Shown here in pieces: positions 33,481 to 44,642 of a DNA stretch of 64,000 bases. Both the position numbers and the translations under genes were made by a program. Positions within the stretch are counted from its first letter, which is position 1. Each line of letters begins with the position of its first letter. The stretch is from positions 20,318,410 to 20,382,409 of the forward strand of contig CM055110.1 of NCBI GenBank assembly GCA_029204225.1, in the 5' to 3' direction. The DNA is from Diphasiastrum complanatum (Eukaryota > Streptophyta > Lycopodiopsida > Lycopodiales > Lycopodiaceae). The notes beneath the pieces were generated by a model. It had not been told where the DNA came from. It worked only from the letters and a program-made list of their open reading frames with translations, and made no database searches.

Positions 33481-34312
33481 ATCTTTTGAGTTGAATAAAA
33501 CTGGGGATTCAGAAGCTCATGAGTACTTGGCAAGGCTGTATCTGTACAACAAAGGGTCACGTAGGTGGAGTCTGTCGGGGTTCTTTTGGCTCACGTTAGA
33601 GGTGCAAGAAGGTGTGAGGACTTGCGCCCAATTGATGGTCAAGTTTTTCCATCATTTAGAGATGCGTGTAAACACAAGCTTCTTGTAAATGATGCGATGG
33701 AGTGGAGTAGTTGTTTGCTAGAGGCTATATTATGGGGGACTCCATCCTAGCTTCATCTCATGTTTGCTGTAATCTTTTTGACTAGTGCCCCTGCTAATCT
33801 ACTAGACCTTTGTAAGAGTGTAGATCCATATTTGGTGGAGAATTATGCACATAAGTTGGGACAACCAATAACATTTGAGACTGTTATTGTGAGTCAGATT
33901 TTGATAGATAGGGCTATTTTTTATGTTGAGATGCATATGCAGGCAGTAGGAAAGTCGTTACAAAATTTTGGTTTTAGGATTCATGAGAGAGGTGGATTTT
34001 TGTCCACTATTTCGAGAGGAGATAATTTTTTATGAGAGCATTCAACAGTTGGAGGTTGAAGTGAAAAAATTAAATGTGGAACAACGCACGATATTTGATC
34101 GTGTAATACATGAGCATGTGGACAAAAGAAAGGGTGGAGTGTTTTTTATAGATGGTTCCGGTGGTATTGGCAAGACATATCTTTATAGCTTTCGCCATGT
34201 CAATCAACAAGGCACAAGGGCAAACTATGGATATGGTTGGATTATATTTGCCACATCCCGTGTTTTGTCATGGTCAACTTTATGTTGCACTATCAAGAGT
34301 GCGAAATGAAGT
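33481..34312 (+). pseudogene. Helitron PIF1-like helicase, N-terminal and terminal blocks fused
   Basis: It begins with the linker block GARRCEDLRPIDGQVFPSF and EWSSCLLEA. Then comes the helicase start LNVEQRTIFDRVI and Walker [12 protein letters not shown] (34154-34177 core). Only about ten codons later it jumps to the last helicase motifs, [18 protein letters not shown] and [12 protein letters not shown]. The Walker B and intervening motifs (several hundred residues) are deleted. The frame changes between 33740 and 34160. Confidence 0.85.
34308..34312. other. Target site duplication GAAGT, left copy
   Basis: Matches 34926-34930 exactly. Confidence 0.85.
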
Positions 34313-34925
34313 TGCTGAATTCACACGTGTGGGATGCCCTACTCATGTATTTTTGATCTCCTAAGCCCAATAGCACCATAAAGATCAGACTAGCATTGGT
34401 TGTCAATAGGGAAGCTGATCATACAAGCAATATTATTGTGTTACAAGCAAGATCTGTCAACAAAACATAAGACTAAGCATCATAAATGCCTCTACTCAGC
34501 TAGAGAGAGAAAATAACAAGTACAAAACTAGTGGAGAGAGAGAGGGCACAAAGAGCCTGTCTCCAAATTTGCATTACACACAAATTTCATCATTTTCTCA
34601 ATGAGAGTACATCACATATATATAGATCCATGGACTCTTCTCCTACTTTGAGTTGAATTGGAGTTGTGGATCCACCTCTCAAGCTATCTAGACTTATCCA
34701 AGCCACCTCACTATGTCTAATTGTGCCACCTAGACTTTTCATGGATTAAATGTGGCATGTAAAGTACAAATGGCAATTCCTATGGTATCTCGAGTTTCTA
34801 CTTCTACCTACCTTGAATGTTTTATTCTAAGATGGGTCTTTAATAAGCCAAAAGAGCTCAATTCATCTTTGGCATTTTTAGGACCCATACTCATAACATT
34901 AGATAGGTTTTTCAATATTTTGACA
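34313..34925 (-). repeat. Solo LTR inserted in the Helitron helicase
   Basis: 613 bp beginning TGCTGAATTCACACG and ending ATTTTGACA (TG...CA), flanked by GAAGT on both sides. On plus it shares TTCACACGTGTGG, TTTTGATCTCCTAAG and AGATCAGACTAG with the LTR of element A, in the same orientation, so it is a diverged relative. Removing it and one GAAGT makes the helicase frame run on without a break. No internal region remains, as after LTR-LTR recombination. Confidence 0.92.
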
Positions 34926-35024
34926 GAAGTAAGTCTGCGAGTGTTAATTATGGATAGAGATGGCCGATTACAGATGCAGAAGAAGTGGCGAGGTACACTC
35001 AAAACATTGTATGAAGTGTTGTAG
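34926..35024 (+). pseudogene. Helitron helicase C-terminal end
   Basis: It reads VSLRVLIMDRDGRLQMQKK then TLYEVL and a TAG. This matches the usual Helitron helicase end (LKVLI..DG, then NVVY.EVL). It continues the frame of 33481-34312 across the solo LTR. Confidence 0.85.
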
Positions 35025-35042
35025 TGGTAAGGATTGGGGTTT

Positions 35043-35175
35043 TTTTTAGGATAAGCTAATGGGTTAGGTTTAGGATGAGTTATAAGTTTAGGGTTAGGAA
35101 GAGCTATAGGGTTAGGTTACGATGAGCTATATGGATTAGGATTTACAATTAGGTTGAGCTGTAGGTTAGGGTTAA
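35043..35175. repeat. Degenerate telomere-like tandem repeat
   Basis: About five units near 24 bp of the form GGGTTAGGTTTAGGATGAGCTATA. Each combines plant telomere words (TTTAGGG/TTAGGG) with a GAGCTATA spacer. Confidence 0.75.
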
Positions 35176-36089
35176 TGTTAGAGTTACAGTAAGGCTATAA
35201 CACTAAGAATAGACTTTAGAAATAGGGAATGTTATTCATTTTAAAATTGTGGTTTATATTTTTATTTTGTGTGTTCGACTGATACATATCATGTTTTTGC
35301 ATATGGTGAAGGTTGTGATAGACTATAAAACGTTCGTGCAAAAGGTGACAGAGTGTTTTTTTGTTTCGGGGAGGATGTTCATACATGCAGCATAGTGTGG
35401 GTGATACAAGTTTTTACATATTTTTTATGCAAGCAGCAACAGGATGGATACTTTATTCCAACAAGATGACAGTTGGTTGTAGATGTAGAAGAGTTGATTT
35501 GTAATCTAGGTTATTTTATAAGAATGTTTCAATTGTGAGACTTGGTTCCTTTCAGTAGTTTATGGATACCCTAGTGTACACCTAGACATTCATGGATGAA
35601 GTTTTTAATTGCAAATTGTAGATGATTTGGAATTGCGATCAACAATTTGAAGGTGGGCGATTTATTTTTCATGGTGTCAAATTTATAATTTTTGTTGGTG
35701 AGTGCTTTGAGAGTAATTTTAAAATATGAGTTAATTGATGATAAGTGATTAATATTCAGATACACATGTCACACACGTGTTCAATCAACATTGATTATAC
35801 ATAGACATACACACGCTACATACACAACTATGCATATGCATACACACACATATACACACCCTACACAGAAACACATTCAACATAGATATTTCGAAACACA
35901 TAAACACATGCATGCATATCACGTAGACATACATACCACAAACACATAGACATACACATACACACACCCTACACAAACATACATACATATTCACAAACAC
36001 ATCATCACATGCAAACATGCACACATGCATACTACACATACATACATCATCACATGCATACTACACATACATATGTATCACAAACACAT

Positions 36090-36093
<4 letters not shown>
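35176..36093. other. No gene; ACATAC-rich tract at 35780-36090
   Basis: The second half is an irregular ACATAC/ACACAT/CATGCA repeat leading into the CT microsatellite. Frames across it are low-complexity Cys/Val or Thr/His strings and are not genes. Confidence 0.7.

Positions 36094-36182
<89 letters not shown>
36094..36182. repeat. CT microsatellite, 89 bp
   Basis: Perfect (CT)44 plus one base. Confidence 0.98.
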
Positions 36183-36184
<2 letters not shown>

Positions 36185-37146
36185 CATTCAGCCGCATGAG
36201 AAAACAAATCACAATCAGCCTTTGGCCATCATCAAAAGCATCGGCAACCACCCAAAATGCCCTCCTATCCAAAACACAAACCATCCACAATCGACGTTCG
36301 ACCAAAACACAAACTATCTGAAATCAATGTCTGCCAGCTCGTCATCAACGAGCTTATCCACTCGAAAGCTACAAAAATGTTTGAAAGAAAATGGTAAGGA
36401 AAATCACAGTCTTTTTTTTTTCTTTTGGACGCGCACACGCGCACACACACACACACACACGTAGATTGCAATTTTTTTTTGTCCCACCCCACCCCACACA
36501 CCCCCCACCCTCGGGAATGCTTAAGTAGTGCACTCCATGGGCACCTGCACTGCTGGCCCCACTCCATCCAAGGGTGGTGGATGGAGTTAAGGGAGAAAAA
36601 ACACATCTCTCCCCTTGGATGGTGTGGGACCTGTGCACCAGAGGCATTGCAGTTGCCTCTAAGGTGCACTCTCTAATGAGAGCTGTTGCTTCTATCTTCT
36701 GAATGTTCACTGATCTGCAGGTCTGACCATCTATGAGACATACACGTGTTCTCGACTTGTCAGAGGCTCTTCATAGCTGACAGCGCATTGTTACTTTTTC
36801 TAACTTCTGTTCTCTGATGGTCGTGTTTCTCCTTCCTTTTAACTACGTTCTGTCTCATTCAATTTTCTCGTGCATGGTGACTGCCTTCCACACTCTGAGG
36901 GTCGTGCTTTTTTTTGTCTACAATATTTGGATGGATTCCCTCGTGTATGGAGGCTATACTGGTCGCATGATGGTAGTCGTGAGCCATTATCAATTGATCA
37001 ATGTTGGATTATTCTCCTTCTTACTAATCGACTAATCAGATTTAATCCTCATCCATTGTTTATCCGATTTTGCAAATTTTTCCATGCTTTTATATAGTCT
37101 GTAGAATTACAAGTGTTTTTACACAATCTGCAGAAATACACAGAGT
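36183..37146. other. No gene; CA microsatellite and small inverted words
   Basis: (CA)n with GCGC interruptions at 36431-36461 and a C-rich tract at 36481-36510. A small inverted pair (ACTCCATCC... / GGATGGAGT) lies near 36560-36588. Frames are not convincing. Confidence 0.5.
36431..36461. repeat. CA microsatellite
   Basis: CGCACACGCGCACACACACA... of about 31 bp. Confidence 0.9.
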
Positions 37147-37365
37147 TTGACAACAGTGTCGCATTTTCTCTTTACAATCCAGACAGTGTCGCCTGTCAAG
37201 AATTACGAGTAAAATTACAGTGTCGCATTTTTCACATTTTAGCGACACTGTCGCCTATCAAAAATTACGTGTAAAAATGCAATGTCACATTTTTTGCATT
37301 TTTCGCTTGTCAAAAATTGCGAGTAAAACTGTAGAGTTGCATTTTCTGCATTTTTCAAAGTGCCT
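37147..37365. repeat. Tandem GTGTCGCATTTT / GTCAAAAATTACGAGT repeat
   Basis: At least three units of 52-62 bp begin at about 37190, 37252 and 37305. Each has CGCYTRTCAARAATTRCG, then GTAAAA, then a CGCATTTT-type word. A partial unit precedes them, and GTCGCC words recur near 37466. Confidence 0.75.
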
Positions 37366-37703
37366 CAAATGTTAAGAAAATGACTCTGGCAAATTGTGGA
37401 GCTACCCCAATATTAAGAATGAGATTTTAAGATACTATCATTTTTTTCGCAAAAAGTCGACATTGTCGCCTTTTTGCGACACCGTTGCCTGTGGTAGTTT
37501 TAGTTCATTTCTGCAGAGTGACAGTTTTAGTTCATTTATGGAGACTGAATATTTATGGCCAATTTTCACTACTTATCAGCAATCAATTTCTGAGAAGAAA
37601 CTGGATGAATGCCACTGATACAAGCCAACTGGCAATCGCATTTGACGACCTAATTACTTAGTATCATTCAAGCCTTGAATCAACATTGTGAATTGTGAAA
37701 GAG

Positions 37704-38265
37704 TTGAGTGTTATTACACGACACTTCTCGCGCTCTCATCAAGCATATCGTTCACAATCAAAAAGTATTGTAGTTAGCTCTCTATCAAGCTTTCAAGCTT
37801 GAACTCTCTTGAGCATTCCAGCTCAGTCTTTTAGAGATTTATTTTAGAGTTGCTATTGCACTATTGCTTATCAACAGAGTTGTTTATTATCAGACTTATT
37901 CCCAATTACTCAGAGATAGCTTAGAGTGCACGGTTTCTATCCACTATTGTCTTGCACTCATTAGCATCTGATTTTGTTTTTCTGATCAATACTATTTTTT
38001 ATTTTGTTTAGTTTATGTTAGAATGCATGCATCACTGTATTGCTTTTGTAACTGATAGAAATCGTTTGAGAATTCAATACTTTATATTTGGCTATGTAAT
38101 CACTTAGTATCTAGCAAAAGTTAGTTGCTAAAGATTGAACGTGATTTTATCACTTTGATAGGCATAGTCATGCATTGGAAGTAGGATTTGTTCAATTTTT
38201 TATAGGCGTAGTCATGCATTGGAAGTAGGAAGGTTTTGCATTCCATTATCTACCTATTTCTGATA
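37704..38265 (+). repeat. 5' LTR of element H
   Basis: It ends directly before TGGTATTAGAG. It shares TCTCATCAAGCA, AGTATTGTAGTTAGCTCTC and the palindrome TCAAGCTTGA with 43550-43844 (inverted), and less closely with 54346-54885. The start is placed by alignment with the 43844 end and is uncertain by a few bases. A 25-base word ending in AGTAGG is repeated at about 38160 and 38205. Confidence 0.75.
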
Positions 38266-38276
38266 TGGTATTAGAG
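38266..38276 (+). other. Primer-binding site (element H)
   Basis: TGGTATTAGAG, one base from the initiator Met consensus. The next bases are already mid-gag, so about half of gag has been deleted here. Confidence 0.75.
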
Positions 38277-39165
38277 TGTTGTCAAGCTTGCCATCTACGT
38301 ATGAGAACTGGGTGATGATCATATCGACACACTCAGATTTAACTCTTACTAGAGTTATCACTATGTTGCTGCAAGAAGACAATAGAAGAAGTCAAGACAC
38401 TCTGTCTACTTCCTCCTCTCATGCTCTATATGTCAAAAAAGGCTCTAAGCGACAAAAGCAGAAAAGCTCCAAGAAGAATGCAACGAATCAGAAGCCGACT
38501 CAAAGCCAAATACAATCATCAAATCCATAGTCGAAACAGAAGATGTTTTGTAGGTATTGCAAGTGCAATAACCATGAGATCAAGGATTGCCAAATTCTCT
38601 AAGCGAATAATGCAGCCAAGCAACCTAATCAACAAGCACACACAATTTCATCGTCTCCCCAAGTCACAGTGGACGAAGGTGCATTTATGGTCAAAGACCA
38701 AAGTGCATTTTTGAATGATTCATGGTTTGTTGATTCTGGAGCAACTCAACACATGACCAATCAACGTGAGATTTTCAACTCATACATGTCTTACAGCATG
38801 AAGAAATTTATTTATCTTGGTGACAATAATACTCACACTATTGAAGGTGAAGGTACTATAAGATTGTGATTCTAGCATGATCAATTCAAACTACTATCAA
38901 AGGTTTTATATATTTCTAAAGTCTCTACAAATGTGTCATTAGTAAATAGAAATACAGATTTAGGTCATAAGGTAAAAATCAAATCTGATCAATGCAAAAG
39001 TAGTGATAGGAGTAATAAGATCCTTGCACTCGGCAAGAGACAGAGTTACTTTTATAGATTGGCACATTGTTATTCTGAGTCTAGTCAAGCCTTGAAAACC
39101 CCTGTTCTTGTCATCATCACTTAGGACACTTAAATTATGCATCTATTTCGAACATATCCAAACAA
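38277..39165 (+). pseudogene. Copia gag C-terminus, zinc knuckle, protease, pre-integrase (element H)
   Basis: Gag resumes at LSSLPSTYENWVMI immediately after the PBS. After a stop the knuckle CRYCKCNNHEIKDC appears at about 38555, followed by the protease WFVDSGATQHMTNQ at 38723. The pre-integrase part reads LALGKRQSYFYRLAHC. Frame changes are needed at several points. Confidence 0.85.
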
Positions 39166-40090
39166 TCCATGGTCCTTGATCTTGACTATCCTTCTAGTAA
39201 GATCGATCTCCGTGTCTGTCATAGCTGCATCTTTGAAAAGCAGACTAGGATTCCTTTTAGATCGAGTCATAGGCATGCAACAAAAGGTCTGTTAGATTTT
39301 GTTCATACAGATATATGTGGACCTATGCAAACTCCATCATTTCTAGATGCAAAGTATTTCATTACCTTTATTAACGAATTCTCCAGAAGAACAGCTGTTT
39401 ATTTTATTAAACAGAAATCAGAGGCTTTCATCAAATTCAGACAATTTAAAGAGCATGCTGAGAATCAAACTAGCAAATGAATTAAAGAACTGAGATCAGA
39501 TAACAAAGAAGAATACATCTCCATCGAATCCAAGGAGTATTGCCTTAACAACGGCATTGAGCAACAATATATTACATCCTATTTGCCTTAGTCAAATGGT
39601 CTTGCTAAGAGAAAAAACAGAATCTTAGTCGAATCGGCAAATTGCATGTTATCACATGCGACATTTCTAGAGTCCTTTTGGGCTGAAGTTGCGTCAACAA
39701 CAACCTATATTCAATACAGATCTCCTACTAAAGGTCTCTCAGACAAAACACCATTCGAAGTTTGGACAGATACCAAACCTTTTTTTTATCAAACTTATGA
39801 GTTTTTGGATGTATTGCTTTTGCACAGATACCTCACGATCTCAGGAAGAAGCTCAACTTCCAGAGTATCAAATGTATTTTCATCAACTACACTACTTCAG
39901 ATCAAGCCTACAAGTTGTTTCATCCTATTGAGTCGAAGATATTCACTAGCCGATATGTCATCTGCATCAAAGATTAGTTTCAAGACCTCAAAGGAAAGGC
40001 AGTGCCCATGTAGTTGACCTGTCATATTCTCCTGACATATTGAACTTTCCAGTTCCTCAATTGAATATCCCCATTGAAGGTCCCAGCTCA
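39166..40090 (+). pseudogene. Copia integrase (element H)
   Basis: Core blocks: VHTDICGPMQTP (first Asp); ELRSDNKEEYIS, where the usual DNGGEY is altered but Asp kept; and NGLAKRKNRILVE, where the catalytic Glu of GVAERKN is Lys. Stops lie at 39478-39480 and near 39590. It is not functional. Confidence 0.88.
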
Positions 40091-40199
40091 TCTACCCTTG
40101 ACTAACAACAAATCGATGATGAATCAGAAGATGATGATGTTGTAGTTCAACAACTATAGTTTGATGAAAATGGTCAACTTCCTCTATTACCCAGAAGAT

Positions 40200-41365
40200 C
40201 TTCAAGAGCAAACAGACCACCTAACCGGTATATCGACGAGTCTATAGCCTACCTTGTTCATGAGCCGACGTCTGTCAAAGGGGCACTCAGTCAGCTAGAT
40301 TCAGATCTCTGGAAAGAAACTATGGATAAAGAGTATTCATCTCTTATCAAGACCCAGACATGGACGATTGTCGAATTATCTGCTAGCAGAAACGTAGTCA
40401 ATTGCAACTGGATTTTCAAAGTCAAGTACAATGTAGATGGAAGCATCAATAAGAGAAAGGCGTGACTTGTTGTTTCTCAGGTATACACTGTCGATTACAC
40501 TGCGGCCTTCGGTCCAGTAGTCAAGCATTCTTCTATTCGACTTTTGCTATCATTTGTTGCTGCAATAGATTTGGAAATACATCAAATGGATGTACAAACA
40601 ACATATCTCAATGGATTTATTGAGGAGAACATTTACATGGTGCAACCTGAAGGTTATATTTTTTTGGGTAAACAATCATGTGTGTAAACTCCATAAGGTA
40701 CTTCATGGCTTGAAACAATCTACTTGAGCATGGTTTCAAAGGATCAATACTTTCCTTATTGATCATGGCTACACACCTAGCTCTTTAGATTCTAATGTTT
40801 ACTTCAAAGCAGTGTAGTAGTCTTTTATCATTATCACTCTATATGTGGATGATACATTGCTTTTCAGCAACGATACCAATCTGATAAAAGAGGCCAAGAC
40901 AATGCTATCTTCCGAATTCGACATGACCGATCTGGGCGAAGCTCATTTATGTCTTGGTATACAGATCCACAAAGAGAGAATATAGAAGTTGGTCTACATT
41001 ACTCAACAAAGGTACATCTACAACATGTTAGTCAGATATAATCTAATTAATTGCAAGTTGGCTCTCTCACCAATAGAACCAGGTCTCAAATTGTCAAAGG
41101 ACCAGTATCCTCACACAATCATGAGAAGCAGCAGATGCGTGAGTATCCTTACCATTCTATTATAGGATCTCTTATGTACGCCATGATTTGTACCAAGCCA
41201 GACATAGCTTTTGTAGTCAGCTCTCTTAGTCAGTTTATGACTAACCCTAGTGTAACACATTGTAAGGCTCTTATCAGAGTCATGAGATATCTTCAAGCTA
41301 CTATGGACTTTTGCATTTGTTATGGAGCAGTCGGCAACGACAAACTCAATTTACTCGGTGGTTTT
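40200..41365 (+). pseudogene. Copia RT and RNase H start (element H)
   Basis: After the RSSRANRPPNRYID linker come LWKETMDKEYSSLI, CNWIFKVKYNVDGS, HQMDVQTTYLNGF, the catalytic LYVDDTLLF (40839-40865) and FDMTDLGEAHLCLGIQ. The C-terminal part is IIGSLMYAMICTKPDIAF. Stops are scattered through it. The frame is cut in RNase H at LNLLGG by LTR K. Confidence 0.88.
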
Positions 41366-42200
41366 TGTTGGGGGGGTATTATCGACATATTGTGAATAAA
41401 TAATATTGGTCAATAAAATGTGTTGCGAGGACATGGCATCCTGCGTGTATAAGCCCATGGTCCAATGAGCACGCGAGTTGAATTGTAAACAAAATAATAG
41501 ACTTGGGCCCCTTTGTAATTAAAATAAAACTTGAGGCCCAGAGTCAATTTTAAACTTAGAGTTTACTTTTTTAGAGTTGAGTCCAATTTTGGACTCACAT
41601 GAATCTTGTGATTTCCAATGTACTTTTTGTGGACCCTTGGATCAAGTTGGGTCCAAGAAGAATGGATAGGATCAATGTAAATATTAGCCAATAGGATTTT
41701 GGGACAAGGGCCTTCCCCTTTTATAAGCACCATTTTTACTCTAATTTCATGCTTAATTGAGAGGAGGAGACTCTACCATTTTGGGAGCTCAAGCATCCTC
41801 AATTGCTAATCACTCTTGCTTATGCTATTGTTGTGGATTGTTTGCTAATTCCATTTTTCATGCTTTTTGTACTAGAGGAGTTTTGAGCTCCAAAAAGACC
41901 CTTTAAAAATCCGTGCAAGATGTAGTTTATATTATTAAAATATTATAGCACTAATACTTTTGACCTGCCATAACTTTTTAATCGTAGCTCAGAAGTATGT
42001 CATCTAACATATCATTGGAAAGCCCTTGTCAAGGGCTTTCCAATGCACCAAACTCCGCTGAATTCAAACTTACCATTAAAAAGTTATGCCATTTTTAGTG
42101 TGAAATCAAAATGTGGACTCAAAAATTTACGTTACGTAGATTTCAAATTTGAGTATTTTGATTGGTCCATGTGTAAGAAAAAATTGAGAAAAAATATAAA
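41366..42200 (+). repeat. LTR K, related to 31567-32330, interrupting element H
   Basis: It starts TGTTGGGGGG inside element H's RNase H. It shares CCTGCGTGTATAAG (41440-41453), a TATA at about 41719 and TTTGCTAATT with the LTR at 31567. The right end was not found, and no second GTTTT (the five bases before it) is placed convincingly. Treat the end as approximate; it may be a solo LTR. Confidence 0.6.
42013..42045. repeat. Perfect 15-bp inverted repeat with 3-base loop
   Basis: Left arm CATTGGAAAGCCCTT at 42013-42027, loop GTC, right arm its exact reverse complement at 42031-42045. Confidence 0.95.
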
Positions 42201-43549
42201 AAGAATCTTTACAAAGGGTCTTTTTTGGATTTAGAACTCCTCTTATGGTTATGCTAGTTAAGGTTTCTCCATAAGCAATGATTTTGAGCATTTGAGCTAA
42301 CCTCCATCTCATCTGTCTCACTCTCTCTCACCCTCTTCCCCTCTCTTTTTCAGGAACGGTCGGTTTCTTCTCAAGATTGCTTACTCTGTCACTTGTAACA
42401 CCTTTAGCAACTTTAGAATCAAAATCTGGTCAGTTGAAATACCGATAGGAAAAATTGACAAAATGCATGCATCAGTGAATGCCCATAGTGGGTTTCGAAA
42501 ATATGGGTACACGACAATTTATGGCATCAAAATTGCAATCACAGGGAAAACTCAACAAGACAAACAAGAATGCCAGTATTAAATACCGGGGGAGGCTAAA
42601 ATAGCCAGCCAACTTGAAGGGGAAAAAAAATTTACACAAGTGGGTAACTTGCAAAAATTGCTTGGGAAAAATATCACTAAGTTAATGAAAGGAGGGGGTG
42701 AATCTTATTTACAAAAGAATCTTGGAATGACATCATCCCATGGCCAAATGTCAAAAGGGGGGCTGGTTGCATACATCATGCATGATTCACTTTGGCAAAG
42801 ATAAACAAAATTTTGAAGAAATCTGCATGTACACCGAGTGTCCCATAGGTGTTTGGGCAAGTACAAGTGAAAGTAAAAAAGTGAGAAAGGGTTGACTGAT
42901 GTGATGGGGGCAATGGCATTGTTCACATGTTGAAATGGAAAAAAGTGACTTAAAATAAAGGGTTGTCAAAATGAAGGGTGACTCCCCACCAGCCTCTATA
43001 TAACACCACCAAAACGTTGAGTTCAGTGGCCCGAAAATAATCCCAGTGAAGAGTGTTTCTCGTGTTGTTTTGCTACTCTTCTGCTATGTTTTGCTAGCCT
43101 GCTATGCTACTATGCTGATATGCTGCTCTAAGCTTCTATGCTATAACATACTGATGGGCTGAAGGAGAAGGATGACACCATCTATGCTGATATAACTGCT
43201 GAGGAATCTGCATTGTCTCACCCGTTGCTATGTTGCTTAGGTGAGCCATGGGAGATAGCTAATTCTACATTGGGTTGTTGTCGCTTATCTTGTTATGTTG
43301 CTGGGCCACAAAGATGATTTAGTTGCCTTACTACTTCACTAAGCTGTAAACAAAGGGATAAATGTTGGACCTCATTACCTTGTGGTGCTGCTAAGTTAGG
43401 TGCAAATGGCTGAGTATAAGGGTCTATGTTTTTGAACTTGAGTATGGTCGTTAAGTTTGTAAGTGACTGTTGAGAATGATTGTTGAGACTAGAGTGATAT
43501 TGAGAGTGTTGGTATGAGACTGATCCACGCTAAAAGTCCTTGGAAAACT
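42201..43549. other. No gene seen
   Basis: It includes a short irregular TGCTATGCTA-type repeat at about 43069-43145 and AT-rich sequence. No retroelement motif was found in the six frames I checked by eye. Confidence 0.4.
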
Positions 43550-43844
43550 TCTATATGCATTTAGACATAAACTGAATGCAATACGAAATAGTAATGATTC
43601 AGAAAAACAAAATCAGATGCTAATGAGTGCAAGACAATAGCGGATAGAAACCGCGCACTCTAAGCTATCTTTGAGTAAGCAGTAGCGCAATACCAACTCT
43701 AAAATATATCTCCAAAAGATTGAGCTAGAATGCTCAAGAGAGTTCAAGCTTGAAAGCTTGATAGAGAGCTAACTACAATACTTTCTAATTGTGAATGATC
43801 TGCTTGATGAGAGTGCATGAAATGTCGTGTAATAAAAGTCAACA
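43550..43844 (-). repeat. 3' LTR fragment of element E/F
   Basis: On minus it begins TGTTGACTTTTATTACACGACA and aligns with the LTR of element H up to about the GTTTAGTTTATG block, where it stops. The U5 end is missing. Confidence 0.8.
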
Positions 43845-44424
43845 TATTGATGTTCGATACTATGTGTTGAACAATCCTCCTTGAATGCATTTGATATGTA
43901 TTCACCGCCATTGTTGATTTTGATAGCTTTATCTGTTTGCAACTCAACATGCTCTCTGAATACTTTGAAAATATGGAAAGCTTCATATTTGTGCTTCACA
44001 AAATATACAGCAATTCTTTTGGAATAATCGTCAATGAATATAATAAAGAATTTTGCACCAAGCAGTGGTGTTTGCATCGGGCCACAAATATCCAAGTGAA
44101 CTATGTCTATCAGATCTTTGATATGTGTTCTTGATTTGACTTAAAGGGCCTTCTAGCCTACTTTTTTATGAAACAACTCTGGTAGACTGGAGGGTGAATA
44201 GTTCAATAATCAAGATCAATAAGTGAAGAATGTTAAGACATATTGGCAATAGATACATGATTTGGATGCCCAAGTCTATAATGCCAAATTAGTTCTTTAT
44301 TCATCAAAATTGAACTACTTAAAGCACAATCAGTTACATAGTAACATTGAGTAAACCTATAGAGATATCGTTGCCTTTTTCCATGCTGAAAATTCAGTCT
44401 AATAGTACTTTCATCTTCGATCAT
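43845..44424 (-). pseudogene. Copia pre-integrase and integrase (element E/F)
   Basis: Minus frames read HGKRQRYLYRFTQCYY and IWHYRLGHPNH, then DICGPMQTPLLGAKFF, FIDDYSKR and INNGGEYIS (second catalytic Asp changed to Asn). The core is cut at EHQY and joins the LTR directly. RT and RNase H are deleted. It is closest in wording to element H. Confidence 0.85.
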
Positions 44425-44642
44425 ATGTGAGTAGTCGAGGTGAACGAATTTCTTGGTGCTGCCTGAACCATTCTTGATGGCTTGTCATATGTTGTGTCAC
44501 TCCAGAATTGAGGAACCATTCTTCAATTTGTTCGGCATGGTGATGGTTCACCATGAAGGCATTCTGCTCATCATCATCTTCAACATTCTACTTCGAATTG
44601 ATAGTTGCATTGGCTTGTTGATCCAGTTGTTTTTTTTTGTTG
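44425..44642 (-). pseudogene. Copia protease start (element E/F)
   Basis: It reads KKQLDQQANATINS, a stop, then NAFMVNHHHAEQ and WFLNSGVTQHMT. The active-site Asp of DSGAT is Asn. The block aligns with the QPNQQAHTIS to FVDSGATQHMT part of element H. Its upstream partner, gag with the first zinc-knuckle residues, lies at 48738-49522 on the other strand (see inversion). Confidence 0.85.
44635..44642. repeat. Inversion breakpoint word TTTTGTTG (left)
   Basis: Exact reverse complement of CAACAAAA at 49523-49530. Confidence 0.8.

Larger units (their letters stand above)
32353..35030 (+). mobile_element. Helitron, deleted and disrupted
   Basis: It carries the two Helitron domains in order: a rolling-circle Rep region (32385-33480) and a PIF1-type helicase (33481-35024). 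The helicase lacks its middle, and a solo LTR (34313-34925) splits its last exon-like block. Terminal TC and CTRR ends with a hairpin were not identified. It abuts a retroelement LTR and PBS on the left. Confidence 0.85.
37704..41365 (+). mobile_element. Element H: Ty1/copia, decayed and 3'-truncated by LTR K
   Basis: A 5' LTR, a PBS, a gag C-terminal half, protease, integrase, RT and part of RNase H follow in copia order. It ends abruptly at 41365, where LTR K begins. Stops and frameshifts occur throughout. Relatives: E/F at 43550-49522 and the fragment set at 54075-55240. Confidence 0.88.

Noticed and set aside
35785-36039. Cys/Val-rich minus frame
   Set aside because: It translates an ACATAC/ACACAT low-complexity tract and has no domain or start context.
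36009-36464. Long frames of repeated Leu-Ser or Arg-Glu across the CT microsatellite
   Set aside because: They exist only because a dinucleotide repeat has no stop in two frames; flanks show no coding character.
37788-37810. TCAAGCTT palindrome as a regulatory site
   Set aside because: It is conserved among LTRs of the H family, but that is expected of copies; nothing shows a function.
41361-42400. LTR K as a solo LTR with a GTTTT target duplication
   Set aside because: The right end and a second GTTTT could not be placed with confidence, so only the left boundary is reported.
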